A DNA stretch of 64,000 bases, from positions 210,759-274,758 of the forward strand of contig NZ_BMYR01000005.1 of assembly GCF_014652375.1 (NCBI RefSeq). The letters are read 5' to 3'. The notes below the pieces were generated by a model. It was not told the origin of the DNA. It was given only the letters and a program-made list of their open reading frames with translations, and made no database searches. Below are positions 10,442 through 20,318 of this stretch, piece by piece (the first letter of the stretch is position 1; every line of letters begins with the position of its first letter). The stretch is from Alishewanella tabrizica (GTDB taxonomy: Bacteria; Pseudomonadota; Gammaproteobacteria; Enterobacterales; Alteromonadaceae). A program made the position numbers and the translations under genes.

Positions 10442-11608
10442 ATGAATTTGCACGAGTATCAGGGTAAACAACTGTTTGCCCAATATGGTTTGCCTGTATC
10501 TAAAGGCATCGCTGCAGCCACTGTGGAAGAAGCAGTTGAAGCAGCTGATAAGATCGGCGGCGACATGTTTGTTGTTAAGGCGCAGGTTCACGCTGGTGGC
10601 CGCGGTAAAGCGGGCGGTGTGAAGCTGGTTAAGAGCAAAGAAGACATTCGCGCTTTCGCAGAAAAATGGCTGGGTAAAAACCTGGTAACTTATCAAACAG
10701 ACGAAAAAGGTCAGCCAGTAAGCCGTATTTTGGTTGAGCCTTGCACTGATATCGCTAAAGAGCTGTATTTAGGTGCCGTTGTAGACCGTTCTTCACGTCG
10801 TATCGTGTTTATGGCCTCTACTGAAGGTGGCGTGGAAATTGAAACTGTAGCCCACGAAACACCAGAGAAAATTTTAAAAGCCGCTATCGATCCATTGGTT
10901 GGCGCACAGCCATTCCAAGGCCGTGAATTAGCGTTCAAGCTGGGCTTAGAAGGCAAGCAAGTTAACCAATTCGTGAAAATCTTTATGGGCCTGGCAAAAT
11001 TGTTCCAGGAAAAAGATTTAGCCTTATTGGAAGTTAACCCACTGGTTATCACACCAGCTGGCGATCTGCACTGTTTGGATGCCAAGTTAGTGATCGATGG
11101 TAATGCCTTATACCGTCACCCAGATTTAAAAGCGATGCAAGATCCATCACAAGAAGATCCACGTGAAGCGCATGCCGCTGCATGGGAACTGAACTATGTT
11201 GCTTTAGGTGGCGACATCGGTTGTATGGTTAACGGTGCCGGTTTAGCGATGGGTACTATGGACATCGTGAAATTACACGGTGGTCAACCTGCTAACTTCC
11301 TAGACGTTGGCGGCGGCGCGACGAAAGAGCGCGTAGTTGAAGCTTTCAAAATTATCCTGTCTGACACTGCGGTTAAAGCCGTATTCATCAATATCTTCGG
11401 CGGTATCGTGCGTTGCGATATGATTGCTGAAGGCGTAATTGGTGCAGTGAAAGAAGTTGGCGTTAAAGTACCTGTCGTTGTTCGTTTACAAGGTAACAAC
11501 GCTGAACTGGGCGCAAAAGTATTGCAAGAAAGCGGCCTGAACATTATTGCTGATACCGATCTGACTGGCGCAGCCAAGCAAGTCGTTGCAGCAGCGGCCA
11601 AGGCATAA
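10442..11608 (+). CDS. sucC: Succinyl-CoA synthetase (ADP-forming), beta subunit
   Basis: Makes ATP or GTP from succinyl-CoA together with SucD. ATG 10442 gives the family start [18 protein letters not shown] and 388 aa, the E. coli length. The frame is open 36 bp further upstream but without homology. The ATP-grasp domain covers about residues 1-240 ([19 protein letters not shown]). The C-terminal ligase domain carries GGGATKERV and [10 protein letters not shown]. The start is 182 bp after sucB, so a separate sucCD promoter is possible. Confidence 0.97.
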   Translation: MNLHEYQGKQLFAQYGLPVSKGIAAATVEEAVEAADKIGGDMFVVKAQVHAGGRGKAGGVKLVKSKEDIRAFAEKWLGKNLVTYQTDEKGQPVSRILVEPCTDIAKELYLGAVVDRSSRRIVFMASTEGGVEIETVAHETPEKILKAAIDPLVGAQPFQGRELAFKLGLEGKQVNQFVKIFMGLAKLFQEKDLALLEVNPLVITPAGDLHCLDAKLVIDGNALYRHPDLKAMQDPSQEDPREAHAAAWELNYVALGGDIGCMVNGAGLAMGTMDIVKLHGGQPANFLDVGGGATKERVVEAFKIILSDTAVKAVFINIFGGIVRCDMIAEGVIGAVKEVGVKVPVVVRLQGNNAELGAKVLQESGLNIIADTDLTGAAKQVVAAAAKA

Positions 11609-11618
11609 GGGGTAAGCA

Positions 11619-12491
11619 ATGAGCGTTTTAATTAACAAAGACACTAAAGTAATTTGTCAGGGTTTCACTGGTGCCCAGGGTACTTTCCACTCTGAGCAAG
11701 CTATTGCTTACGGTACTAAGATGGTTGGCGGTGTAACGCCAGGTAAAGGCGGTCAAACGCATTTAGGTCTGCCAGTGTTTAACACGGTAGCTGAAGCCGT
11801 TGCTGCAACGGGTGCTGATGCATCAGTTATCTACGTACCAGCCGCGTTCTGTAAAGATTCTATCTTAGAAGCAGCTAACGGTGGTATTAAACTGATCGTG
11901 TGTATCACTGAAGGTATCCCAACCTTAGATATGCTAGATGCCAAAGTTAAATGTGACGAATTAGGCGTACGCTTAATTGGTCCTAACTGCCCAGGTGTGA
12001 TCACGCCAGGCGAGTGTAAAATTGGTATTATGCCAGGCCATATCCATTTACCAGGTAAAGTGGGTATCGTGTCACGTTCAGGCACCCTGACGTATGAAGC
12101 CGTTAAGCAAACAACTGACTACGGTTTCGGCCAGTCTACTTGTGTGGGTATTGGTGGCGATCCAATCCCAGGTTCTAACTTCATCGACATCCTGAAATTA
12201 TTCCAGGAAGATCCACAAACTGAAGCCATCGTGATGATCGGTGAAATCGGTGGTTCTGCAGAAGAAGAAGCGGCTGCTTATATCAAGCAACACGTGACTA
12301 AGCCTGTCGTATCTTACATCGCTGGTGTAACTGCACCTGCTGGTAAGCGTATGGGTCACGCTGGCGCGATTATCTCTGGTGGTAAAGGTACTGCTGATGA
12401 GAAATTCGCTGCTTTAGAAGATGCTGGCGTTAAAACTGTGAAGAGCTTAGCCGATATCGGTAAAGCCCTGAAAGAAATTACCGGTTGGTAA
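11619..12491 (+). CDS. sucD: Succinyl-CoA synthetase, alpha subunit
   Basis: CoA-binding, phosphohistidine subunit of succinyl-CoA synthetase (290 aa). The N-terminal CoA-binding Rossmann region has [18 protein letters not shown]. The phosphorylated histidine is in [17 protein letters not shown] and the central [11 protein letters not shown] segment are standard. The gap to sucC is only 10 bp and holds the ribosome site AAGGGG. Followed by a strong terminator that ends the sucABCD operon. Confidence 0.97.
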   Translation: MSVLINKDTKVICQGFTGAQGTFHSEQAIAYGTKMVGGVTPGKGGQTHLGLPVFNTVAEAVAATGADASVIYVPAAFCKDSILEAANGGIKLIVCITEGIPTLDMLDAKVKCDELGVRLIGPNCPGVITPGECKIGIMPGHIHLPGKVGIVSRSGTLTYEAVKQTTDYGFGQSTCVGIGGDPIPGSNFIDILKLFQEDPQTEAIVMIGEIGGSAEEEAAAYIKQHVTKPVVSYIAGVTAPAGKRMGHAGAIISGGKGTADEKFAALEDAGVKTVKSLADIGKALKEITGW

Positions 12492-12504
12492 TATCTAAGA
12501 AATG

Positions 12505-12534
12505 AAAAAACCCGCTTAGTTAGCGGGTTTTTTT
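12505..12534 (+). terminator. Terminator of sucABCD
   Basis: An AAAAAACCCGCTA stem arm pairs with TAGCGGGTTTTTTT, followed by ATGG. A classic strong intrinsic terminator 14 bp past sucD. Confidence 0.92.
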
Positions 12535-12645
12535 ATGGCCGTCATTACGTATTTTATGAGAATACTGTCTCTAGATTATCTATACGCTACTGGAACACTA
12601 TTCCGAGACTCTGCTAATGTTACTCTAATGCTGTTTAATTGCTCT

Positions 12646-12721
12646 GCGAACATCAAGCGAACATCAAGCGAACATCAAGCGAACATCAAGCGAACATCAA
12701 GCGAACATCAAGCGAACATCA
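12646..12721. repeat. 11-bp tandem repeat, 7 copies
   Basis: The unit GCGAACATCAA is repeated head to tail from 12646, six full copies and a seventh that differs at its last base. No interruptions and no mismatches are seen. It lies between the sucD terminator and the 3' end of the sulfotransferase-like gene. The 11-bp unit is not a multiple of three, and the frame through it has no ribosome site, so it is not coding. It is close to one DNA helical turn per unit. Confidence 0.93.
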
Positions 12722-12728
12722 GATGATG

Positions 12729-13517
12729 TTATTCATATCCCAGAATTTTTCGTAAGCCGGGTACCGCATAATCTACGATCTGTTTTTGTTTTTCGGGTAG
12801 TGCTTTGGGAAAGTCCATGGCTATACCAGATAAGTTGTCGCGAAAAGTCCCTGATTGCGCCGGATCTGCACCAATACGCACACGTTCACGCCAATCATTT
12901 GGTAAGGGTTCATGCCCCAAAATGCCTAATAAATCGTTGAAATACACCTCTGCTGCAGGTGAATCAAGCTGTTTTACATGCAATAACAGCTCTTCAAAGC
13001 GCACTAATTTACAGTTTGTACCCAGCCAAGCAACCGCGTTGTGCGTGTAAATTTCTTTGAGGGTAGGGGCAAGGCCATAAATTCCGAATATCATCAGATT
13101 TAACAATTCTTCAACGGTGATCCTGCCGCTACGAATTACATCTGTGCTGCCAATAAAATTATCAGACATAAAAAAGCGGGCGCGGGCAATAACCCAGTCG
13201 TAAGGATCTCTGACTAATATAATTTTACGCGTTTCATGCAATACCATAGCTGACACATCACTAAAGATTAGATGCCCCCAGCTAAGTTCTGGATTCCGTG
13301 GGTTAAATGCTTGTTGATGCTGTTCCAGCTCAGGTAGTTGAATAAAACTTTTGGTGTAATGCTGTGAAACGGGAACAAACATCCGAAAGATATTGCGGAT
13401 TAAGTGAGTACCGCATTTTGGTACGGAATTTAGAAATACATTATGTTTTAACGGTTTTTGTTCAAAATTAGCGTTAAGCGCATCCAAAGTATCGGGCTTA
13501 GCAATAATCCGTGCCAT
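12729..13517 (-). CDS. Sulfotransferase-like protein
   Basis: 262 aa from ATG 13517, which has GAGG correctly spaced (the frame is open back to a TTG at 13529). Residues about 29-40 (NSVPKCGTHLIR) look like the 5'-phosphosulfate loop of PAPS-dependent sulfotransferases. ILVRDPYDWVIARARFF (around 95-111) resembles their 3'-phosphate-binding strand-helix with Arg and a downstream helix. No signal peptide or membrane segment, so it is probably cytosolic. The acceptor substrate is unknown. It lies downstream of the TonB receptor on the same strand but past that gene's terminator hairpin, so the two may not be co-transcribed. Confidence 0.6.
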   Translation of the reverse strand: MARIIAKPDTLDALNANFEQKPLKHNVFLNSVPKCGTHLIRNIFRMFVPVSQHYTKSFIQLPELEQHQQAFNPRNPELSWGHLIFSDVSAMVLHETRKIILVRDPYDWVIARARFFMSDNFIGSTDVIRSGRITVEELLNLMIFGIYGLAPTLKEIYTHNAVAWLGTNCKLVRFEELLLHVKQLDSPAAEVYFNDLLGILGHEPLPNDWRERVRIGADPAQSGTFRDNLSGIAMDFPKALPEKQKQIVDYAVPGLRKILGYE

Positions 13518-13576
13518 ACGGTTCCTCAATTGAATGATTCAAGCGGCCTATACAGATTGCCACTGACAGGTATTCT

Positions 13577-13606
13577 AAAAAAAATGCCGAACATTGTCGG
13601 CATTTT
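13577..13606 (-). terminator. Terminator of the TonB-dependent receptor gene
   Basis: AAAATGCCGA / TCGGCATTTT stem with a 6-nt loop. The A-run on the plus strand becomes the U-run of the minus-strand transcript. Confidence 0.85.
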
Positions 13607-13634
13607 AGCATAAATAACGCGTTAAATTACGGCG

Positions 13635-16619
13635 TTAAAATGAGTAAGTCACATCAAGGAACATTCTCCGGCCAATAAAATCGTACTGACTATAAAACGC
13701 CGATGTCCCGATCCGACTGGTGTAGTTGGGCACATTGCTTAACTTCGGTGGTTCTTTATCAAACAAATTAGACACACCTGCTGTGACTGTTACGCCGTAT
13801 TTTTTGAAGTCGTAGGTGCCAGATAGTGAGTGATAGAACGTACTCGGTGTCGACAGTTGAATATCCACTTCTTCTTCCCAGTATGTGATCGTATCTTTAC
13901 CGTTCAGTTGGCGGTACCGATCTTGTAAAGAGGATTCACCCACATAGCGTGTACTCCAATTAATACTTAAATCACCTTGAGTCCACCCTAGATTTAAGTT
14001 GCCAACATGGCGGGGGCGACCTAACCACCCTGCACGATTTTCACGTGGGCTACTAGCAAGTAATTGCTGTGCAGCTTCGATCTGAATAGTGTGATTGTAG
14101 TTGGCGAAGAAAGTACCAAAGTTTGTATCAATGTCGTAATTAAAAATTAAGTCGAAACCACGATTATATTGTGTGGCAATATTCAGGAAGTTTAAGCGGA
14201 TATTTTCTACTCGGCCTAAATTATCGCGATTGAACAGATTACAGAGTGGTTCAGTGCTAAATTCAGTGGAGTTATAACAACCTGAAACGACTTGACCTGC
14301 CGTTAATTGCGTTACCTCACCATCTATTTCAATATCAAAATAGTCGGCACTCATACTGAATTTTGTCCATTCAGGTGTATATACAAAACCAACGGTTCTT
14401 GCGGTTGATGTTTCGGCAACTAATTCACCTAAGCCGCCACCGGCAAAAGCATTATTACTGGTTGCTGGCGGTCTGAAGTCTGGTGCAATACCTTCGGCTG
14501 CACAGTTATCCGCGACTAACTGTGTGATTCTGCCATTCTGTAATGCTGTCGCCCAGTTCGCACAAGGATCTGCAATCCGAGGAAATGATTCTTGATCATT
14601 AAGATAAAGTTCGTAAAGTGCAGGTGAACGGAATGACGTTCCTTGCGATCCACGAATTCGTAAACCACCACCCAGATCCCAGTTAATGCCCACTTTATAG
14701 GTAGAATCACTGCCAGAGGTTGAAACATCGGTATAGCGTGCAGATAACTCTAAGTCTAAACGATCTACTAGGGTGAGATCGCGAAGTATGGGGAGTTGAA
14801 TTTCACTGAAAATGGCTTTAGTAGTCGATTTACCTGCCGTAACACCTGCCGATGAGCTTCCCCATGCATTACGTGCTAAGGTTACTGAGCCTGGGGTGTC
14901 CAAAATTTCGTCTCGTTGATGCTGCGCACCGAATGCGGCACCAACGGTTCCAGCGGGAAGTTCAAAAACGTTACCACTGATCACGGCTTCAAGTGTTTGT
15001 TGCTTGTAAATAGTATTACCCGTTTCATCACCAAATAAAAACGCACGTTGTTCAGGTGAGAATTGGCCATTAAGGAAATTAGGATCTAACCATGGTAAAT
15101 CAATACAAGGCACGTTACGAACAGCTGTTGTCGATCCTACGCAAGATTCTGTAATAAATTGTTGTGACGCAATAGAATCATTAAAAATCACTTTACTAAA
15201 GTAATCGCCATCGCTGCGACTACTTTGGAAGTTTAGATCCCAGTTCCATTGCCCCAGAGATCCCTCAGCACCAATGACAAATCGACGATAATCAACGGTG
15301 ATTATATCTTGGTCATGGTCGGTGATTGGGGTAGAACTTAGCCCCTGTGCCCCAGTCCAACCTGGGCTTAATGTACTATTGGGTAGGACACCTGCGCCGT
15401 CGTTAGTGTAATGAAATAAGTTCCAGAATTGGCGGTAGCCATTACTGATCGTCTCGCGACGGTTAAATAAGGCTTCGGCGTATAAACTTGCTGCATCATT
15501 TAAGGCGTAATCACCTTGAGCGAAAACGGTTTTAGTATCACGCTCGGGGACTAATGTTGTCAGCGATTGGAACGGGTGACTGGCATTAGTTAATCCCGCG
15601 CTTTCTCTGCTATAGCTCACGGGATACCAGCCTTGAGGCACTCTTAAATGGGCTGGGTTATTCGCATCAGCCGTAAAGGGCGGTAAAAAACGTGATAAAC
15701 TGCCATCATAATCGTATTGCATTAACGTCGAAGCACCGCCGCCATTGGGCACGTTGGTGCTACCATCTTCAGCAGCATATGCATAATCGTATACCCACAC
15801 ATGCCCAGCGGGTAAATCGTTACAATGGAATGAACCAGTGCGAGGATCAATGACGTCTTTACGCGCACCGTTAGCGGTATCAAAATAGTAAGCTTCGGCA
15901 CAATCAAAAAATCTACGATCACCGCGTGCTAATTCACTGTCTTTACGATAGTCGGCAACAACGCGTACCGAGCCGCGATCAAAAGTACGACCGAAGCTGG
16001 CGCTTAATCGCACCGTTTCGCCACCTTCTTTAGTTGGCTGGCTAATATTGACGTTAACGACGCTTTCATCACCTTTTTTGGTGATAATGTTCACTACACC
16101 GGCGACTGCGTCTGAACCGTAAAGTGATGAGGCACCGTCTTTCAGAATTTCAACGCGATCTACTGCTGCCAACGGCATAATATTTAGATCGAAGGCAGAT
16201 ACGGCACCTCGTGTACCGGCTGGGCCAATGCGGCGTCCGTTTAAAAGTATGAGTGTACGATTTGCTCCCAAACCACGTAATGAAACTGTTTCAACACCTA
16301 TACCGCCTTCAGAAATAGCAGAGGATGTTGCTGATGTAATTTGATTTGAACCCGCGGCAACAGTTGAGCTTCTGAGTAAATCACCAAGTGTACTCAGGCC
16401 CTGACTAATTGCCGTATCGGCACTAAGCACTTCAACCGGTGAGGCGCGATCTAAACCATCGGTACGAATACGTGAACCAAGCACAGAGATGCGTTCTGGC
16501 GCTTTTTCTGCAGTTTGCTCGGATTGTTGGCTAGTATCTTGGCCGATAACGGTAAAGACAGAACCAGCCAATAAGCCGCCAATTGCTAATGCAAGTGGTG
16601 AGCGTGTTGAGTGTTTCAT
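13635..16619 (-). CDS. TonB-dependent outer-membrane receptor
   Basis: Outer-membrane energy-dependent uptake channel, 994 aa. A signal peptide is visible in the first ~27 residues (hydrophobic LALAIGGLLAGSVFTVIG). The plug domain (about 45-185) has RISVLGSRIRTDG, TLILLNGRRIGP, VDRVEILKDGASSLYGSDAVAGVVNIITKK. The beta-barrel follows and ends in a terminal phenylalanine (FLDVTYSF), as needed for BAM insertion. No N-terminal carboxypeptidase-like or STN domain. Substrate unknown; this plug style is common in the large receptor sets for peptides or plant-derived compounds. AGGGGAAC precedes the start. Confidence 0.93.
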   Translation of the reverse strand: MKHSTRSPLALAIGGLLAGSVFTVIGQDTSQQSEQTAEKAPERISVLGSRIRTDGLDRASPVEVLSADTAISQGLSTLGDLLRSSTVAAGSNQITSATSSAISEGGIGVETVSLRGLGANRTLILLNGRRIGPAGTRGAVSAFDLNIMPLAAVDRVEILKDGASSLYGSDAVAGVVNIITKKGDESVVNVNISQPTKEGGETVRLSASFGRTFDRGSVRVVADYRKDSELARGDRRFFDCAEAYYFDTANGARKDVIDPRTGSFHCNDLPAGHVWVYDYAYAAEDGSTNVPNGGGASTLMQYDYDGSLSRFLPPFTADANNPAHLRVPQGWYPVSYSRESAGLTNASHPFQSLTTLVPERDTKTVFAQGDYALNDAASLYAEALFNRRETISNGYRQFWNLFHYTNDGAGVLPNSTLSPGWTGAQGLSSTPITDHDQDIITVDYRRFVIGAEGSLGQWNWDLNFQSSRSDGDYFSKVIFNDSIASQQFITESCVGSTTAVRNVPCIDLPWLDPNFLNGQFSPEQRAFLFGDETGNTIYKQQTLEAVISGNVFELPAGTVGAAFGAQHQRDEILDTPGSVTLARNAWGSSSAGVTAGKSTTKAIFSEIQLPILRDLTLVDRLDLELSARYTDVSTSGSDSTYKVGINWDLGGGLRIRGSQGTSFRSPALYELYLNDQESFPRIADPCANWATALQNGRITQLVADNCAAEGIAPDFRPPATSNNAFAGGGLGELVAETSTARTVGFVYTPEWTKFSMSADYFDIEIDGEVTQLTAGQVVSGCYNSTEFSTEPLCNLFNRDNLGRVENIRLNFLNIATQYNRGFDLIFNYDIDTNFGTFFANYNHTIQIEAAQQLLASSPRENRAGWLGRPRHVGNLNLGWTQGDLSINWSTRYVGESSLQDRYRQLNGKDTITYWEEEVDIQLSTPSTFYHSLSGTYDFKKYGVTVTAGVSNLFDKEPPKLSNVPNYTSRIGTSAFYSQYDFIGRRMFLDVTYSF

Positions 16620-16994
16620 AATGTTCCCCTGGAGTGTTTTTTAGTATTTTATAAAGTGAAAAAACATCTTTTTGTCACTTTAGGTACATATAACAACCAA
16701 TTCTCAGGGAGTTCAATCATTAATTCCCGTTTTACCCCTATTTTTGAATATAATGCTGAGCTATTTCATCATAATGATTAATTTTTAACATTTTATGCAC
16801 TTAATGGGTATTTTTGATAGCGATCATGGAGTGTAGGTTTAGACATACAGTGAAGTGAAGATAAGCCAAAATACGTTTTTATGTGTGCAACAAAAACTTA
16901 GGATTCATTGCTGCCAGCCTATAGTCAGCGTAACTTCTGCTGTTATAATGCCGCATATTGCTCGTTTTGATTTATTAAAAGGATACTTATTACT
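16620..16994. promoter_or_regulatory. Divergent intergenic region with glnS promoter
   Basis: 375 bp between the receptor gene and glnS. An extended -10 (TGTTATAAT, -10 hexamer 16944-16949) lies 45 bp before glnS with a weak -35 (TAGTCA). The left part is A+T-rich and should contain the receptor promoter, but I see no hexamer pair I trust and no Fur-box-like repeat. A 66-codon frame at 16855 has no support. Confidence 0.5.
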
Positions 16995-18659
16995 ATGTCG
17001 GACGTTACGCCACGCCCAACAAATTTCATCCGGCAAATTATCGATGCCGATTTAGCCAGTGGTAAACATACTGGTGTGCAAACACGTTTCCCTCCTGAGC
17101 CTAATGGGTATTTGCATATTGGCCATGCTAAATCTATATGTCTGAATTTTGGCATTGCTAATGATTACCAAGGCCAATGTAATCTGCGGTTTGATGATAC
17201 AAATCCTGAAAAAGAAAATGTTGAGTTTGTTGAATCGATTCAACGTGATGTCAATTGGTTAGGCTTCCAATGGTCTGGCGCGGTACGTTATTCGTCAGAT
17301 TATTTTGAGCAGTTGTATGCTTATGCTGTAGAGCTAATCAATAAAGGGTTAGCTTATGTGTGTTTTTTAAATGCCGAGCAAATGCGCGAGTACCGCGGTA
17401 CGTTAACGCAGCCGGGTAAACACAGTCCTTTCCGTGATACTACACCGGCAGAAAACTTAGCGTTATTTGAAAAAATGCGGGCAGGGGGCTTTAAAGAGGG
17501 CGAGTGTTCACTGCGCGCCAAAATCGACATGTCATCAAGCTTTATCTGCATGCGCGATCCGGTGATCTACCGCGTGAAATTTGCCCATCATCATCAAACG
17601 GGTGATGCGTGGTGCATTTATCCTATGTACGATTTTACCCATTGTATCTCTGATGCCTTAGAAGGCATTACCCACTCGTTATGTACCTTAGAGTTCCAAG
17701 ATAACCGTCGTTTGTATGATTGGATCTTGGACAATATTACGATCGATTGCCATCCACAGCAGATCGAATTTTCGCGTTTGAATTTAGAATATGCGGTAAT
17801 GAGTAAGCGCAAATTACAAACGTTAGTCGAGCAAAAGGTGGTCAGCGGTTGGGACGATCCACGTATGCCGACTATTGCCGGTTTACGTCGCAGAGGCTAC
17901 ACGCCAGCCGCGATTCGCGAGTTTGCAAAGCGCATAGGTGTGACGAAGCAAGACAATATGATTGAAATGAGTTCGCTCGAATCCTGTATTCGTGAAGATC
18001 TTGATTCTGCGGCACCGCGCGCTATGGCGGTATTAGATCCCATCAAAGTGACCATCACCAATTACCCTGCTGAAACGATTGAATGGATATCTGCGCCAAA
18101 TCATCCCAAAGAAGATATGGGCGAGCGTCAGTTACCCTTTGGTCGTGTTGTTTATATTGATCGGGCTGACTTCCGCGAAGAAGCCAACAAAAAATATAAA
18201 CGTTTAGTGCTAGGTGGCGATGTTCGATTACGTAATGCCTACGTGATACATGCCGATGAAGTGATCAAAGATGAACAGGGGCAGGTTATTGAATTAAAAT
18301 GCTCGTATTTACCCGAAACGTTAGGTGAAAACCCAGCTGATGGTCGTAAAGTGCGCGGTGTTATTCATTGGGTTGAGCAAACACAGGCGCTACCGGCAGA
18401 GTTTCGCGTGTATGATCGTCTATTTAGCGTAGCGAATCCTGCGGCTGAAGAGGATTTTATGGCGACGATCAATCCACACTCTTTAATTGTAAAGCACGGT
18501 TTTGCTGAACCCTCATTACAACGCGCGGTGGCTGAACAGGCTTATCAATTTGAGCGTGAAGGGTACTATTGTGCGGATAATAAAGATTCTACAGCGACTA
18601 ACTTAGTGTTCAATCGTACCGTAGGATTACGCGATGTGTGGGGCAAAGAAGACGAGTAG
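16995..18659 (+). CDS. glnS: Glutaminyl-tRNA synthetase
   Basis: Charges tRNA-Gln; class Ic synthetase, 554 aa as in E. coli. The ATP-binding HIGH motif is in [14 protein letters not shown] and the KMSKS-type loop is VMSKRKL. The C-terminal beta-barrel anticodon-binding region starts around residue 340. Preceded by AAAAGGA at a good distance from ATG 16995. Transcribed alone and followed by a strong terminator. Confidence 0.98.
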   Translation: MSDVTPRPTNFIRQIIDADLASGKHTGVQTRFPPEPNGYLHIGHAKSICLNFGIANDYQGQCNLRFDDTNPEKENVEFVESIQRDVNWLGFQWSGAVRYSSDYFEQLYAYAVELINKGLAYVCFLNAEQMREYRGTLTQPGKHSPFRDTTPAENLALFEKMRAGGFKEGECSLRAKIDMSSSFICMRDPVIYRVKFAHHHQTGDAWCIYPMYDFTHCISDALEGITHSLCTLEFQDNRRLYDWILDNITIDCHPQQIEFSRLNLEYAVMSKRKLQTLVEQKVVSGWDDPRMPTIAGLRRRGYTPAAIREFAKRIGVTKQDNMIEMSSLESCIREDLDSAAPRAMAVLDPIKVTITNYPAETIEWISAPNHPKEDMGERQLPFGRVVYIDRADFREEANKKYKRLVLGGDVRLRNAYVIHADEVIKDEQGQVIELKCSYLPETLGENPADGRKVRGVIHWVEQTQALPAEFRVYDRLFSVANPAAEEDFMATINPHSLIVKHGFAEPSLQRAVAEQAYQFEREGYYCADNKDSTATNLVFNRTVGLRDVWGKEDE

Positions 18660-18735
18660 GCTACATGAATTACGTTGTTGCTAATGGCCAACGTGCTGCT
18701 TCGTGCTTGAGATAGTCTATACAACATGTCGTCAC

Positions 18736-18765
18736 AAAAAACCGGGAGTGATCCCGGTTTTTCAT
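18736..18765. terminator. Bidirectional terminator between glnS and the DUF3185-like gene
   Basis: AAAAACCGGGA / TCCCGGTTTTT stem with a 4-nt loop. A-run and T-run on the two sides serve both the glnS transcript and the convergent small gene. Confidence 0.9.
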
Positions 18766-18779
18766 TTTATTACACCCTT

Positions 18780-18974
18780 TTATTTCTTCACTACCATACC
18801 AATACCGATAATGGCTGCAATAGCACCGCCAACTAAGAACCATATGGCGTTATTAGTGGGGCTGCCAGTGACGATTTCTGTGACTTGCGACGCGGTTGAG
18901 TGATATTCGTTATAGCCAAAATACAACAAGATAGCGCCTGCGACTAATAATGCTAATCCAATTATTTTATTCAT
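18780..18974 (-). CDS. Small two-helix membrane protein, DUF3185-like
   Basis: 64 aa from ATG 18974, with AGGAGA 6 nt upstream; the open frame extends to 19007 but lacks a ribosome site there. Two hydrophobic helices: IIGLALLVAGAILLYFG and AIWFLVGGAIAAIIGIGMVV, separated by a polar loop STASQVTEIVTGSP. The layout matches the DUF3185 family of inner-membrane proteins as I recall it. Function unknown. Convergent with glnS. Confidence 0.75.
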   Translation of the reverse strand: MNKIIGLALLVAGAILLYFGYNEYHSTASQVTEIVTGSPTNNAIWFLVGGAIAAIIGIGMVVKK

Positions 18975-19116
18975 ATTATTCTCCTGTAAGCTGAAACGCT
19001 GTAGCATGCAATCGCTATGGCTGCAGATAGGTTAAATGCAGCGTCTAACGTATAGCATAGATTAGCGCATAGAACTGAATCTGCGTTGAATAAAGGGGTT
19101 ACTTAAGGTAATGCAC

Positions 19117-19737
19117 ATGGACATTTTTTGGGCTGTTATATTTTTTGCGTTTTCGACCACCATTACCCCAGGACCAAATAACATCATGATGATGTCTTCT
19201 GGTGTAAATTATGGCATTAAAGCCAGCGTACCGCATTGGTTAGGCATTTGTTTAGGCTTCCCGTTTATGGTGTTAGTGGTGGGCTTAGGTTTTGGGGTTG
19301 TTTTTGAACGTTATCCCCACCTTCATCAATTAATTAAGGTGGTAGGCACGTTATACCTTATTTATTTAGCCTATAAAATTGCCAGTGCTAAACCTGAACA
19401 TATCGCTACCGGTAAAAGCAAAGCGCTCACGTTTTGGCAGGCGGTATTGTTCCAATGGGTTAATGGAAAAGCGTGGGTGATGGCCTCTGGCGCTATGGCG
19501 GCGTTTACCACGGTTGCGGGTATCTATTGGCTAGAAGTATCTGCTATTACGTTGGCCTTTTTAGTTGTGGCATTTCCTTGTGTAGGATTGTGGCTACTTT
19601 TTGGCGCGATGTTGAAGAAAATATTAAACCGACCATTGGCACAGCGAATATTTAATGGCGCCATGGGGCTGTTGCTTCTGTTATCAGTGCTGCCGGTCGT
19701 GCGCGAATTATGGCGCTATTATTTTAGTGCGGTGTAA
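19117..19737 (+). CDS. LysE/RhtB-family amino-acid exporter
   Basis: Inner-membrane exporter of the LysE superfamily, 206 aa and about six helices. The N-terminal family signature is seen in FSTTITPGPNNIMMMSSG. ATG 19117 is preferred because AAGG lies 8 nt upstream; an in-frame ATG at 19111 is too close to that site. The substrate (an amino acid or similar metabolite) cannot be told from sequence. Monocistronic, or leading into the following unknown genes 47 bp away. Confidence 0.88.
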   Translation: MDIFWAVIFFAFSTTITPGPNNIMMMSSGVNYGIKASVPHWLGICLGFPFMVLVVGLGFGVVFERYPHLHQLIKVVGTLYLIYLAYKIASAKPEHIATGKSKALTFWQAVLFQWVNGKAWVMASGAMAAFTTVAGIYWLEVSAITLAFLVVAFPCVGLWLLFGAMLKKILNRPLAQRIFNGAMGLLLLLSVLPVVRELWRYYFSAV

Positions 19738-19784
19738 ACGCGCCTCTTGGCCGAGGGCAAACCAAGGGTTAGGTGAGTACAAAG

Positions 19785-20318
19785 ATGAACGGGCATGATG
19801 AGAAGATTTTCCTTGAACATGAAGCTGCGCGAATTTTTATGCGGCTCTATGAACAACGATATCATATTCAAATGCGCCATATTTGGCACAATTCCCCTGC
19901 GCGCCCTGATGTGTCTTGTTATTTTGATAATCAAAAATTAGATCTTGAAATTGCACATCTGTATGGCAGTGAAGCCGAAGCGATGCATATCTTAGGGCGG
20001 GCGCTCTCTCAGCAGACGCATACGGAATTATTATCTTTACTGCGGGTGCCGAGCGAACAGCGCATGCTGGCAGCGTTAAATCGGATCATCACAAACAAAG
20101 CCGAAAAATACTATGATAGCGAACGGGTTTGGTTGGTGATCAGAAATGCCAATCCATTGTGGCGACGTTCAGATATGCTGACCTACTGTCATAAATTACA
20201 TATTCCAGCACAACACCCTTTTGAACAAATTTGGGTAGTTGGCGATATGCAGGGTATATCAGGTATTTTACCGCTTTATCCCACAGCCTTAAGAGAGGCA
20301 GAAGCGGCATCATGTTGA
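19785..20318 (+). CDS. Conserved-looking hypothetical protein upstream of earP
   Basis: 177 aa; not recognised. ATG 19785 has AGGTGA 8 nt upstream and is preferred over GTG 19773. Soluble, no signal peptide. The segment ARPDVSCYFDNQKLDLEIAHLYG (residues about 40-62) has the spacing of a PD-(D/E)XK nuclease-like core (PD, then D-L-E-I), but the usual lysine is not there, so this is only a hint. The stop overlaps the start of the next gene (ATGTTGA), indicating a coupled pair. Confidence 0.6.
   Translation: MNGHDEKIFLEHEAARIFMRLYEQRYHIQMRHIWHNSPARPDVSCYFDNQKLDLEIAHLYGSEAEAMHILGRALSQQTHTELLSLLRVPSEQRMLAALNRIITNKAEKYYDSERVWLVIRNANPLWRRSDMLTYCHKLHIPAQHPFEQIWVVGDMQGISGILPLYPTALREAEAASC

Noticed and set aside
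12646..12721. Possible CRISPR array
   Set aside because: Units are contiguous 11-mers without spacers, and no cas genes are nearby.
12535..12726. 63-codon frame through the 11-bp repeats
   Set aside because: The peptide is only the repeat read in frame after a terminator; no ribosome site.
16855..17055. Small protein gene before glnS
   Set aside because: It overlaps the glnS promoter and start and has no ribosome site.
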